A DNA stretch of 64,000 nucleotides from positions 1,666,630 to 1,730,629 of the forward strand of contig NC_090122.1 in NCBI RefSeq assembly GCF_023973825.1. The letters are read 5' to 3'. The notes under the pieces were generated by a model. It was not told where the DNA came from and did no database searches. It worked only from the letters and a program-made list of their open reading frames with translations. Made by a program: the position numbers and the translations under genes. Within the stretch, counting starts at the first letter, position 1, and the number at the start of each line of letters is the position of its first letter. Of the stretch, positions 48,601 to 61,338 are shown piece by piece. The DNA is from Plasmodium brasilianum. Lineage: Eukaryota > Apicomplexa > Aconoidasida > Haemosporida > Plasmodiidae.

Positions 48601-50648
48601 TGATTCGTGTCATTAATATTATTATTACTGCTGTTATTACTAATATTATTATTACTAATATTGCTGGTACTATTACTATTAACGCTATTATTGTTAATAC
48701 TATTACTGTTAATACCATTATTGTTACTACTATTAATATTATTAAAACTGTACATTTTATTTATATTTTTAGTATTGATGGAATTTACATTATAAGCATT
48801 GTACATTAACGAGTTATCTACATTTTTTAAACTTCGAGGATGCTCACTGTTGTTATTAATACTTCCATTATTATTAGACATACTAGTGATATTTGATATA
48901 CCAGTATTATTTGACATACCAGAGCTATTTAACATACCAGTATTATTTGACATACCAGAGCTATTTAACATACCAGTATTATTTGACATACCAGAGCTAT
49001 TTAACATACCAGAATTATTTGCTTTGTTGATATTATTAAACTTCTTGGTCGAAATGCACATATTATTTTTCTCATTTTTATTTAATAGATATTTTTCCCT
49101 AATATGAGGCATATTATTTTGATTTTCTTTCATATTACTAATTTTATTATTTATTGGACGTATATTATTCTCTACATTTTTCATATCATTTACAAAAAAT
49201 CTATTTGTGCTTACAGGATCTAAACCAATAAAATGGCTGCTACTGTTCATATTATTGTTAATAATCATTTTATTATTTCTCTTTTTTATAATACCTTCAG
49301 AGTTATTATCTGGTGACTGTCCTCTATTTTCCTTATTATTTAATTTATTATTTATGTCTACATTATTGTTCTTCATACTGTAATTCATACTATTATTATT
49401 ATAATTTAAGTTGTTCACTACATTTTCTCTTAATCCGACGCTACTCTTGTTAATTAGTTGGTTCATATTCCTATTACTGCTACTGTTAATATTATTCTTA
49501 CTGTTATTAATATTATTAGTACTACTATTATTATTATTATTAGCTATATCTGCGCTGTTCATTTTCAAGTTTTTGTTCATATTCAATTCGTTGGGCATGT
49601 TGTCATTATTATTTACTACTACTTTTGCGTTAGAATTACTCACAGGATGTTTCATACTGCCCAGCTTGTTATTTATACTACTGGTTAGATTTCCCATACT
49701 GCTCGGCATATTACCCCTAGTTCTCAACATGTTGCTTATGCTACTCGGCATGTTGTTCATGCTACTCGGCATGTTGTTCATACTACTCGGCATGTTGTTC
49801 ATACTACTCGGCATGTTGTTCATACTACTCGGCATGTTGTTCATACTACTCGGCATGTTGTTCATACTACTCGGCATGTTGTTCATACTACTCGGAATGT
49901 TGTTCATACTACTCGGAATGTTGTTCATACTACTCGGCATGTTGTTCATACTACTCGGCATGTTGTTCATACTACTCGGCATGTTGTTCATACTACTCGG
50001 CATGTTGTTCATACTACTCGGCATGTTGTTCATACTACTCGGCATGTTGTTCATACTACTCGGCATGTTGTTCATACTACTCGGAATGTTGTTCATACTA
50101 CTCGGTATGTTATTAATACTACCTACCATGCTGTTCAAACTATTTGACATGGGATGTTTTATATTGCTAGCTATATTACTCATATTATTCCGCATGTTAT
50201 TTAAATTGCTTTGTATCTTATTGACGTTACTGTGCATCTTGTGCATATTATTCAAATTACTCGTTAATGCATTTATACTATTTGGAATATTATTAATATT
50301 ATTATTCATAACACTTTTGGGTGTGGCGCTCATATTATTCGGTATATTGTTTATACCTATAAGCAAATTCAAATTACTGTTTATGACGCTACTGGAATTG
50401 TTCCTGGTATTTGTATATTTCTCATTATTGCCACTATTAATATTACTGCTACTTTTATTACTAATAATATTACCACTACTATTATTAATACTGCTAATAC
50501 TGTTATTACCACTACTGTTATTATTGCCGCTACTGCTGTTATTACGACTACTACTGTTATTATTATTACCACTACTACTGTTATTATTATTACCACTACT
50601 GCTGTTATTATTACTATAATTATTATTCATATTATTCGGAATTTTCAT
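43328..50648 (-). CDS. TAF5: TFIID subunit TAF5 (NTD2 plus WD40 propeller) with a giant Asn-rich N-terminal extension; frame broken at an A12 run
   Basis: Exons (minus strand): 50648-46151, 45973-45748, 45507-44766, 44578-44450, 44155-43841, 43658-43497 and 43347-43328. One extra A in the A12 run at 47334-47345 makes the sum 2030 codons plus a stop, with all phases matching. TAF5 is a scaffold of the general transcription factor TFIID (and SAGA in many eukaryotes), in the nucleus. Residues to about 1090 are Asn/Ser/Met repeats. The NTD2 helical domain spans exons 1-2 (FDEFINWCENNLSQIKLQLY; FKNKYLKKFSAYEPV; SLLHYLSVYGGVSLYNLI). WD40 blades follow (DGSLVATAHTNNIIKLWNI; LLSGNVNGDIYLYSTI; GGHTPIWYLDTAFLGYFFCS; DNYVHLYDVRVNSF), and the last exons end ENALLLFGINALI, matching the TAF5 C-terminal strand. 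The N-terminal LisH-like NTD1 is not recognisable. The last intron has a consensus gtaagt donor. Some blades are degenerate. Confidence 0.85.
45560..45643. repeat. Compound TA and AAT microsatellite inside a TAF5 intron
   Basis: A TA dinucleotide run (about 45564-45602) runs directly into an AAT run (about 45602-45643), within the intron between exons 45973-45748 and 45507-44766. It is noncoding on both strands despite open frames. Confidence 0.9.
48888..49015 (-). repeat. 36-bp repeat encoding SSGMSNNTGMLN in the TAF5 N terminus
   Basis: Three to four units of a 36-bp element (TATTTGACATACCAGAGCTA and on, plus strand), coding for alternating Ser-Gly-Met-Ser/Leu-Asn phrases. The units are near-identical and in frame. 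Confidence 0.85.
49735..50115 (-). repeat. 21-bp tandem repeat encoding MPSSMNN in the TAF5 N terminus
   Basis: About 18 units of a 21-bp element (ATGTTGTTCATACTACTCGGM on the plus strand) coding for Met/Ile-Pro-Ser-Ser-Met-Asn-Asn. Copies are nearly identical at DNA level. The pattern of Ile versus Met variants (two Ile units, about eight Met, two Ile, then more Met) suggests duplication of a larger block. The ends decay into PSSISN and PSSMGN. Confidence 0.95.
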
Positions 50649-51074
50649 ATTGTTATATTATATTATATTAATTATTACAAATTAATGATACAAAAAAAAA
50701 AAAAAAAATATAAAATTTATAAAAAAAAATACAGGAAAGTTTATGCGATTAATTTTGTCATTACATTTGTAAATTTTTACCATTAAATATGCATCATTTT
50801 TTTTTACATTTATAGTTTAATTGCTTTAACTGTTATATAATTGTATTCATAGGAGTACATCATGCATAGCGCTATCAATAAAAGCTCTTCCTTTTATTTA
50901 AAAATCATTATTTTTCCATTTTTCTTTCTATACTTCATTATATATGCTTTTATATATTTGTGTTCAGTTTTGCATCATTTCCTTTTTAATTTAGTCCTTT
51001 AAAAAAAAACAGGCATATAAAATTAATGAATTATGAAACAAAATTAAGCTAAATTATGTTATATTATACATCAT

Positions 51075-51265
51075 TACACTGTATTATATCAAATTATACT
51101 CGAAGTATGTCAAATTTCACTATAATATTATATCAAATTACACTCGAACTATATCAAATTATACACTATAATTATATCAAACTATACACTATAATTGTAT
51201 CAAATTATACACTATAATTATATCAAATTACGCTACAGTATATCAGATTACACTACATTATATTA
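51075..51265. repeat. Degenerate 22-24-bp repeat with ATATCAAATTA core
   Basis: About seven to eight imperfect copies of ATATCAAATTAYACTMTAATT-like units in the TAF5 upstream region. The core ATCAAATTA is best conserved, with GC-containing substitutions in the flanks (ACTCGAACT, GCTACAG). Confidence 0.85.
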
Positions 51266-53738
51266 AAAAATTTTTATTTTTTTTATTTTTTGCTTTATTG
51301 GCTCTAAGAAAATGACTTCAAATACATGTAATAAATATATATGTAATTAAGAATGTATTTGTGTACTGAAAAACAAATATATATTTTTCTTTCATTTAAA
51401 TATTTTATTCCGTCAGAAGTAATATATACAATTTTATGTCTGTATTGTTTTAATTATTAGTATACAAATTAAGTATTACCATTGAGATATAATGAAAAAT
51501 CAAAAAAAAAAAAATGTTTTAATTTATTATAAAAATATATCAACACGTATATATACACAAATATCACCGTATATATTATGTAATCACATATATATATGCC
51601 CCCCACACATATGTGTCCATATATAAAATATATATATTATGGCAAATGGTATATATGTGAAATTATTCTGCTCATCAAAAATGAAACTATGGAACTGAAA
51701 TTTTGTTTTATTTAAATATACAAATATATATACATGCATACAAAAATACTTACTAAAATATTTAAATTCGTATATACATAAATACTTACACAAATATTAC
51801 TTAATACATAAATGCGTATATGTCAATATGAAAAGAATTGTATATAATTTTATCTTAAAAATTTATTTCATTAAACATGTTTTTTTCTTTTTTTTTGCTT
51901 TTTTGTGTTCTTTTAAATATGAATAATTACTCCCAATGAGAAATATTTAAATTATTATATAAATAATTCTGTACCATATTTTAAACCGCAAGAGAAATTA
52001 TTTATTTTCGAAATTTATTAAAATAATACATGTATATATATACGCCAACAGATATATGTTAAATAAGTACACATATGCATAACTGTTTAAAAATTTTTTG
52101 CATGTGTATGCGTATAAACAAAAAATATATATGTACATATATATGTATAATATATATTTGCATGCCACACCTTGTCATTTTTGATTTTGCGCATTATACG
52201 TCTAATATATGTAATTTTTTTTTTTTTCAATAATTATTCTAGGAGAAACTTTAAGTTCCATTAAATTTACCATTATTGAAGATCTGAAAAAAAATATCAA
52301 ACGTATAAAAAAATAAAACTAAAAAAAAAAAAAAAAGAAAAACAATGTCAACAGTTAATACATCTTTAATAAATTAAAAATAAGTTCTTTTTGTAATTTT
52401 TTTCATTTTATATTTATAATATTAGAATGTAATAACAACCGTTTACATGCTGCCTTATCAGAGAAATTACTATTTCAATTTTAACTACAAACATGTTATA
52501 GGAAAAGTATAATGAAAAAAATTACTTTCTTGATAAAATATGTATATATGTATATATTCGTTTACATCATAAGTATAGAAAAAGGGCCTACTGACGTGTT
52601 TATGCACCGAATGGATAAGAGCCGAATGTTGAAGTATTTTACTAAATTATAACTATTATAAGCTTGCAAAAAGAAAAATATAAAATTTCCTAATTCTATA
52701 TAAAAAATAAAATTATTTCGCGAAAAACATATTTTTTAAAATGCACAAAAGATAGCTGAACATTTACTATAGAAATGCATGACAGTTTTCCTTTTTTTTT
52801 TTTTTTTTTTTTTTTTTATTGCAACAATAAAATCAATAAATGTTCTCCGTATTTAAAACTATTTATCAAGAAGAAAGAATATATATTTATAAACTTAATC
52901 TACAATTAAAAATAATTATTCTCACTTTTAATATCCCTTTAAAAATAAAGCACATTTGTAACTTTAAGGAAAAAATGGAAAATAACATATATGCACGTTC
53001 GCTGTACATTTTTTTAAAAATAATTTTATTTCACAAGAAAAATATATAGATAAACTAAAATTTATTTCTTTTTCTTTTATCGTAAAATCAAATTATTATG
53101 TAGGTTCATTATTTTAAAAAGTTTATGTATGCAGAAGATCTTCTATTTTGAAAATGATGGAGTAATCTTCATGAAATTCTATTAATAATTTTTGCTTTCT
53201 TTACATTTTTTTTTTTTTTTTTTTGAATTAGGCATATTATAAGAGCATATTTCAATTGAGTTCATTTTATTTTAATATTTTTTATTTTATTTTACTTTAT
53301 TTTATATTATTTTAATTTTTTTTTCACTTTAATTAATTAATTTCAGCCATATTATACCGTTCTATTGCTCTAAATGCATGTTAACCGACAATGTAGCTAT
53401 TTGGGAATAAAATGAAGGGGTAATTTTTTTTTTATCTTTTCTAATGATTAATAACTAATATATATCTTTACTTTAAGGGGAATATCCTCTTTCTATAATG
53501 AATAGTTTAATGTCATTCTGTGTAAGCATATTTTTATTTTGATTTCTTATTTTATGTTTTTAAAAGTTATTTTTTACACACCTTTTTCCTCTTCAGTGTA
53601 AGAAATAAAAAAAAAAAAAGAGTAAAATGGTGCTAAAAAAATGCAGTTAAAATAAGATTAAAAATAAAAGCCTTTATTTTTTTTTCTTTTTAATGTATAT
53701 CTCAGCTTTTAAAAATATTAAATTTTGTTCATATAAGG

Positions 53739-53822
53739 AACATACATGTAAATACGAGTTGCAATGTATATTCCTTTATAAATAGCATACATGTAAATAC
53801 GAGTTGCAATATATATTCCTTG
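53739..53822. repeat. Tandem direct duplication of about 43 bp
   Basis: The phrase CATACATGTAAATACGAGTT followed by GCAATRTATATTCCTT occurs twice in succession (about 53741-53776 and 53788-53821), separated by TATAAATAG. It differs at one position. It is intergenic. Confidence 0.9.
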
Positions 53823-54501
53823 TAAATGGCCATTTCTGTTTTAGTTGGTATATATATACGTAATATGTTGTTTCTCTGTTTCATAAATTAAATATATATC
53901 TCTATATACACATATACGTGAATATGCATATATAGTTAAAATTTTGGCTAATATTTGTATCATCATACATTTTATAAACTTTTCTTGAGAAATGTTTGCC
54001 GTAAAAAGCGTGCAACTACCATTTTTCTTATAACTAAAATGCAAAGCAAGCTTTTATTCAATTATAAGATTTAAAATGCTTATCATCATATGTGTATAAA
54101 AAGCATGTTGCTAATAAACCTTAAGTAAAATCATTTTGCGTTCTTATTTAAAAAAAAAAATATATGTATATAATAAAAATATTCATTTTATATGCGCTTC
54201 TTAATAAATGTAATAATTTTAAAATAAGAAGAAACCTATGTTTTCATATCTTTTTTGAGCTCGAAAATGTACAATAAAAAAAATTATGCAAAGAAATATC
54301 ATAGAAACGTATGCATATTACATATGTACATATATATATATATATATATATGTATTTATAAATATATAGCTAGATGCAATTTTAATAAACAATTTTTACG
54401 TACCGCTAAAAAAAAAAAAATTAAAATAAAAAAAAATATATAAATCTATCTAATGTTAAAAGAATAGCGATAATAAAATATATTATTTGTAAGATACTAG
54501 C

Positions 54502-54532
<31 letters not shown>

Positions 54533-54960
54533 TTTTTGAATTTCGCTATCTCCATAACATTGTTTAATACAACCGAAATTAGGGGGATGCTCAGCATATT
54601 ATGGAAAATATTCTTATAACGGAAAATAAATATATAAATAAAACTTAATTAACGTTATACGACAAAATTATTAAATTGTTATTTTTAATTTTATGCTAAT
54701 GATTTCTTTATTCTTTGGAAAGTAAAATTTTTTTTTTATTTTATATAGTTATATATATGCATACATACAAATACGTTGTGCGGTGCTCTAAATTTACATA
54801 TCGCTTCCTTTCTTCTCAAATAAAAGGTTACGTATCCAAGTAGCTTGCTATCTGTAATTAATTAAAAGTGAATACAAAGCAATTTAATTTATAAAATTAA
54901 TTTTTTTTACCTTCTTTTCTTTTTTTACTTTTTTCTTTTTTTTTTTTTTTATTATTTTAT

Positions 54961-54962
<2 letters not shown>

Positions 54963-55021
<59 letters not shown>
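54963..55021. repeat. T59 homopolymer
   Basis: An uninterrupted run of 59 T, preceded by further T-rich sequence from about 54931. It is the longest homopolymer in the window. Its exact length is likely uncertain for any sequencing method. Confidence 0.95.
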
Positions 55022-55025
<4 letters not shown>

Positions 55026-55804
55026 ATGTGAATGTATATTTTTATATCCTTTTAATTTTTTATGTATCTCAAGATGAAAAGTTCTTGTAGGTTGCAAGTG
55101 AAATAGATGAAGCGACAGATTTAAATTTTGAAAACATTTCTTATATGTTGATATTTTCTTATGTATGTTTCATAATCAACTTTATTTTAGAGTCATTTTT
55201 TTTGTTCTTTTGATTGCCTTACAATTGTTATATATATGTATATGTAATGCATGTATATGAATATGTATTTATATATGCATGTAAATGAATACTTAAGTAA
55301 GCATGTATATGTATTCATGTGTATTCATATGTATTTATACATATTTATATATATTTATATGTATATATAAGTATTTATAAGTATTCATATGTATTTATAT
55401 GTATTTATAAGTATTTATAAGTATTAATATATATTTATTTGTATATTATTCATTTATCTACAAAAAAGCTTGAACTCAAGATTTAAAATTTCTTTTTTGA
55501 CAGCTTTACATAAAAAAGGCGAATTCGCAAAATACAAAATAATCGTACTTATACCTTATATACAATTTTTTTTACTTATTTTTGCCCCCTTTTATTTTAC
55601 TTCTATGAAACTCTTTTTTATTTATAAATGCTTTATTTACGTATACTTTTTATTATTATTATTATGTTTATTTTATTTGGCATTCCTTGAATTTTCTTTG
55701 AAAAATTCTGCTCAGTGCCTTTGATGCTTATGAATGTTTTTTTTTTTTAATGGTTAATGTTTATAAAAGTTTTCTTCTTTCTGAACTTTTCTTCATTTGT
55801 ATTT

Positions 55805-55840
<36 letters not shown>

Positions 55841-56678
55841 TATATATGTATGTTAATGAAATAACATTTTTCATGGGAATATTTAATATTTAATGGTACA
55901 TATAGTTATATTTACATATATAATGAAAAAAATAGTTCATATTTTCCACATGTATACAAAGATACCAAGAGTAAATAACATTTAAGGTATGGACTATTCC
56001 AGTCTGTATATCCATTTATGACTATTCATTTACTTTTTCATTATTTGTTTCACTACATTTTCACGATCATTTTTACGACTTTTTCACGATAACTTTTAAG
56101 ACCCTTCCACGTTAATTTTTGCGATATCTTTTACAACCTTTTTTCGCAATCCCCCTTAACGATCATATTCTCTAATTTTTTCTGGAATTTTTTCATTACC
56201 CTTTTTTTAAGAATTTGTATTTTAATTTTTTTCTTTTACTCAGTTTTATTAACAAATTGTTAATATAATCTTATTGCTTTGTTTACAGTACTTATTCATT
56301 TTTCATAAATTTCGCTTTTTTGCTGAACACGAAATAAATATAAAAATATTGTATGCATGTAAGTATTTACATTTTAAGTTATACATATATATATATATAT
56401 TACATTGCTTTGTCAACATAACCCACAATTAATTTGAATACATATATATTTATATGTATAAGGAGATTGTATGCCTTCTAAACAGTTTAAAACAAAAGAG
56501 AATTCCATATTATTTCAAAGTTTTCCACATTTTTTTTATTGCTTTTTCTTTTTTTTTTTACATAATTCATATATTAATTTTGCAAAATGCACCTATTTTG
56601 ATATAGGACATTCGTAAATTTTCATGTACAATTCTCATGCTTTATATACATACATAAATGTATATATGTGTTTATGTA

Positions 56679-56810
56679 TATGCGTATGTATTTATGCATA
56701 TACATATGTAATTATGCATATACGTATGTATTTATGCATATATGTATGTATTTATGCATATATGTATGTATTTATGCATATATATATGTATTTATGCATA
56801 TATGTATGTA
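56679..56810. repeat. 20-bp tandem repeat GTATGTATTTATGCATATAY
   Basis: About six to seven units with slight variation (CATATGTAATTATGC in one copy). Each contains the palindrome TATGCATA. It is located about 1 kb upstream of the RRM gene start. Confidence 0.9.
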
Positions 56811-57407
56811 CATAAGTATAAATTTATAAATATCACACTTAATTGCCGCATTTTTTGCATGCAGGCTTAGTTTTACATATAGAAAAGTGGTATTGTAAAA
56901 TTTTTTAATGGTTCTGTATATATAACTGAACAGAATAATGTATGCATTTAGTATGTGTACACATGAGTATATGGAGAACATGCTTCTTTACACATTCAGA
57001 AGCATACATATATATATATATATATATACGTATACACGCATGGGTTTTTACATTATGCTGTATTATTATTTATGTTAATATACTTTTACATTGATGTTAA
57101 CAAGTTTATGGAAAATTTTTTTGGGGAAAATACATCTCTATAGTTCAATATAAAAATGTGTCGTTAGTCCAGAATTAAAAAAAATAGAAAAAAAAAGTAA
57201 CACATTTTGCACACTCAGACATAACAAGAATTAAAGATGTGTTATTAACAGATTAATCTTATTATTTGTTTACTTAATACAAAATATATTTTAAAAAATA
57301 AAAAGCATTAATGTGCTTAAGTTGATTCATAATGCTTATGTTCACAGACTTTTAACTTAGTAATAGAAAAGAAAAACTCTTATTACTTTTTTATTTTTAC
57401 CATATAC

Positions 57408-57735
57408 ATTTTTTTGCTTTTACTTCTTTATTTTTTGCTTTTACTTCTTTATTTTTTGCTTTTACTTCTTTATTTTTTGCTTTTACTTCTTTATTTTTTG
57501 CTTTTACTTCTTTATTTTTTGCTTTTACTTCTTTATTTTTTGCTTTTACTTCTTTATTTTTTGCTTTTACGTCTTTATTTTTTGCTTTTACGTCTTTATT
57601 TTTTGCTTTCACGTCTTTATTTTTTCCCTTTACCTCTCCATATTTCTCTCTTGCCTCCCCATTTTTGTCTCTTGCCTCCCCATTTTTGTCTCTTACCTAC
57701 CCATTTTTGTCTCTTACCTACCCATTTTTTCCACA
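57408..57735. repeat. 21-bp pyrimidine-rich tandem array directly upstream of the RRM gene
   Basis: About ten near-identical copies of TTTTTGCTTTTACTTCTTTAT pass into about five diverged, more GC-rich copies (TTTTTGTCTCTTGCCTCCCCAT-like) with the same 21-bp period, ending about 80 bp before the ATG at 57818. On the minus strand part of the array reads as a heptapeptide repeat (AKNKEVK). On the plus strand it is an almost pure pyrimidine tract, probably in the 5' UTR or promoter. Confidence 0.9.
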
Positions 57736-57817
57736 TATCTCCCTACTATTTTCTCTTCTCCATTTTTTTCTTTATCACTTTCGGCTTCTTCACTTTTTGT
57801 TCTGCCTATTTGTCAAA

Positions 57818-60800
57818 ATGAACAGCACATATTACGAATTAAAAAACAGTTCGAACGGCAATATGCTTGATGATTTTTTAAGTTATCCTAATTTTTTAAA
57901 ATTCATTGATAATAGTAATAATAATGACAATGAGAATTTTGAAGAGTCTAGAAAATATATACATAGGGAAATAACTAAAACACTGAATGCAAACTCTGCA
58001 AAAATAGGTAGAAATTCGGATGAAAGAAATGTACAAGGTAGTAGTAATAATAATAAGACTTTATCAAAAAATATAAAAAATCAAAATAAGAAGGACTATT
58101 CATACAGTAGCAGTAATAAGGACGAGGATGAAACGAAATGGAATAAGAACCGTAACAATTACGTAAATTACAGCAACAGTAGTAGTAGTAATAGTAATAC
58201 TTATAATAATTCTAGTATTTATAATAATGCTAATAATTATAATAATGCAAATAGTTGTAACAATGGATATAATTATAATAGTGCAAATAATTTTAATAAT
58301 GGAAGTAATTACAACATTAATAATACAAAAAGTAGCAACACGGTCATATCATCTTTGCAAAAATCTTCAGTTGTACAGAATGAGGTATGTGATAATAAAC
58401 GTGAGTCAAACAGTTACAGGAAGAAGAGTGAAATAAATAATGAGGATGCGAGCAGAATAAACGAGGCTATTTTATTAAATCAAAAAGAGAATTTATTAAA
58501 ACATGAATTCTTTTCTTCAGAAGAAAATAAAAATGCGTTGTATGAACAAGCGGATGATAAAAGAATAAATCGAAATTTAATTCATTTCATTTTCGAAAAC
58601 GAAGAGAAGTTTAACTTCTCAACGAAAAGTAAGGAATTTCATTCGTACGAAATGCAAAACAGTAGTAATAATATTAATAATATCCACGACAATAACAATA
58701 GCAATAACATTAGCAATAATATTAGCAATAATGATGGTAATAACATTAGCAATAACATTAGCAATAATGATATGAATAATTTTAGTAAGTATTATAACAG
58801 CAATTATAGTATTACTGAAGAACCGCATGCGAATGTTTTGAACTCAGGTGAATTTAACAATACAAAAAAGAGACCAAATAACTTACTACCATCAGCTAAA
58901 GTAGAAGATAAAAAGAAAAAAAAGGAAAAAGAGAACTTAATCTATTTTTTTAACAAACATAGAGTTGAAAATAATGAGAGCTTAGAAAGAGATATAATAT
59001 ACAGTGATCCTTTAAAAAATAGAAGTCTTCGTTATAATGCACTCAGAAACGCCATGCACGCTGGTATGAGTAACAGCATTAATGGAAATATGTTGGACGT
59101 TAATAAGATGTACAAATATGAGAACAAGAATAAGGCACAAATTTTTTTCCAGAAAAAAGTGAACGAAAAAAAGGAAAATTGTAAAATACACAGAATCGAA
59201 AATAACCCTAATAAGTACAAAAAGTATAATAACTTGAAAGATAATTTTTATTTGAATAATAATAAAAAATATTTTTGTACAAACGTAGATTATATAAAAA
59301 ACAAATCCGAGTTTTTCCTGAGAACTGACACAGATGAAAGAATATACGCAAATAATATGATGTACGACGATTATTTTACAATCGAAAATTTGGAGAAATG
59401 TGATGATAAGAAAGAATATAATAACAGCAGTGAGAGCAGGGTCAACCGAAGTAACGGAAACGTCAATGGCAATGGAAACAGTATCAGCAGTCGTAGTAAC
59501 AATGGTGGCATGATAAAGAATAGCATGCTAGGGTATCGCTTCCGTAAAAATATAGATAACAAGGAATTCATATCAAATAAAAATAAATATGAAAATTTCA
59601 TGGAAATAAACAACATAAATAAAAGAAGTATGAATGATGAAGAGTTCCGTGGAAATAGTTTGAACGATTTTTCTTTGGACGATTTTACAAGTGAGCACAG
59701 CTGTATGCGTAAAGACTATTTCAACACTAACATAAATAATGATGTAAAAATTGACTTAAATTATAATGAAGATATTGAAAATAATAATACTGTGATGGAT
59801 GCAAATTTAAAGGAAGTAATTCCAGAACATAATAATGCAAAGTTATTAAACAATACACATTTTATACCATATAAAATTATGTATGAAAATCAAAATAAAC
59901 AAGAAAAAAAATATAGGAATATTCATATTAATAGTAGTATTCAAATAGAAGAAGAGAAGGAATCTCTAGGCAAACAAATGAATAGCCTTTTGTCAGGTAA
60001 AAATACATACTATCAAAAAAAATGTGATACAGCAATATGTGAGAACTATGAAGCTAATAACAGTAGTAGCAATAATGGGGATGCAAGCGACCACTTATAC
60101 AGTAATAGCAATTGCAACAGAAATAGCAGCAGCATTAGAAATATGAACGGAGACCATGGCATCATGAGCAAAGTGATCAATGCGAATGATAGTGGTGGCT
60201 TCACGAGAGAGTTACCAAAGTTTGAGCATATAGACATAGGAGGGAGTTACGACATAGAAGAGTCAAAAGAGAGTAACACAAATAAGTTGAATGACATAAA
60301 TGAAAAGGAAAATTTTGTAGTAAAATTATTTTTTGGTAATTTGGCTCCAATAACTACAGAAAAAGATATGCACACTTTATTTAGTAATTTTGGTGAATGT
60401 GATTCTTTAATAATATTAAAAGACAGGAGAAGTAAATCAAGGGGTTCAGGTTTTGTTACTTTTTATAACATGCAAGAAGCTATAAATGCTATTAAGAGTT
60501 TAAATAATAAAATAATATTGTCTGGTGCACATAAGCCATTAGAAGTTCGTTTTCCTGAGAATAAAGAAGAAAAAAATTTAAGAACAAAATTATTAAATGC
60601 AGCTAAATGGAAAGGGAAAAAAATTGCCCCAAGTGGTTGTTTGGCAATAAGTACAGAAGATATATTAAATCAAAGTACATTAAATATGAACAGTTCGGGT
60701 AATAATAACGTTTCTCTTATTAATACAAATGATTCTTCTTATTTTTTTTCAGAAAATGATAACAATAATAATAATAATAGTACCAATAATAATATTAGTA

Positions 60801-61306
60801 ACAATAATAATAATAGTACCAATAATAATAATAGTACCAATAATAATAATAGTACCAATAATAATAATAGTACCAATAATAATAATAGTACCAATAATAA
60901 TAATAGTACCAATAATAATAATAGTACCAATAATAATAATAGTACCAATAATAATAATAGTACCAATAATAATAATAGTACCAATAATAATAATAGTACC
61001 AATAATAATAATAGTACCAATAATAATAATAGTACCAATAATAATAATAGTACCAATAATAATAATAGTACCAATAATAATAATAGTACCAATAATAATA
61101 ATAGTACCAATAATAATAATAGTACCAATAATAATAATAGTACCAATAATAATAATAGTACCAATAATAATAATAGTACCAATAATAATAATAGTACCAA
61201 TAATAATATTAGTAACAATAATAATAATAGTACCAATAATAATAATAGTACCAATAATAATAATAGTACCAATAATAATAATAGTACCAATAATAATAAT
61301 AGTACC

Positions 61307-61338
<32 letters not shown>

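Larger units (their letters stand above)
50649..57817. other. 7.2-kb divergent intergenic region between TAF5 and the RRM gene
   Basis: TAF5 is read leftward and the RRM gene rightward, so both promoters lie here. Contents seen: a 22-24-bp array at about 51075-51265, a direct duplication at 53739-53822, a T59 run at 54963-55021, TATTTATAAG-type repeats at about 55240-55440, a 20-bp array at about 56679-56810, and a 21-bp pyrimidine array at 57408-57735 reaching almost to the start codon. Several short frames (51584-51793, 52840-53049, 53841-54044, 55470-55724) have noncoding-like composition. I see no convincing gene. Confidence 0.6.

Noticed and set aside
49411..50619. 402-codon plus-strand frame of Leu-rich sequence
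   Set aside because: Antisense shadow of the Asn/Met repeats of the TAF5 N terminus.
51584..54044. Short minus-strand frames 51584-51793 and 53841-54044 as small genes
   Set aside because: Codon content mirrors local TATA/TGTA repeats and neither resembles a known family. The second has a slightly protein-like first 25 codons, but no supporting splice or homology signal.
57665..57817. Upstream extension of the RRM gene from an earlier ATG
   Set aside because: It encodes only the pyrimidine-rich 21-bp repeat and T-rich sequence; the ATG at 57818 starts protein-like sequence.
50649..57817. Possible centromere, because of length and AT content
   Set aside because: Composition varies and includes GC-containing repeats. 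It lacks the compact, uniformly extreme AT core with short tandem repeats expected, and is better explained as a divergent promoter region.
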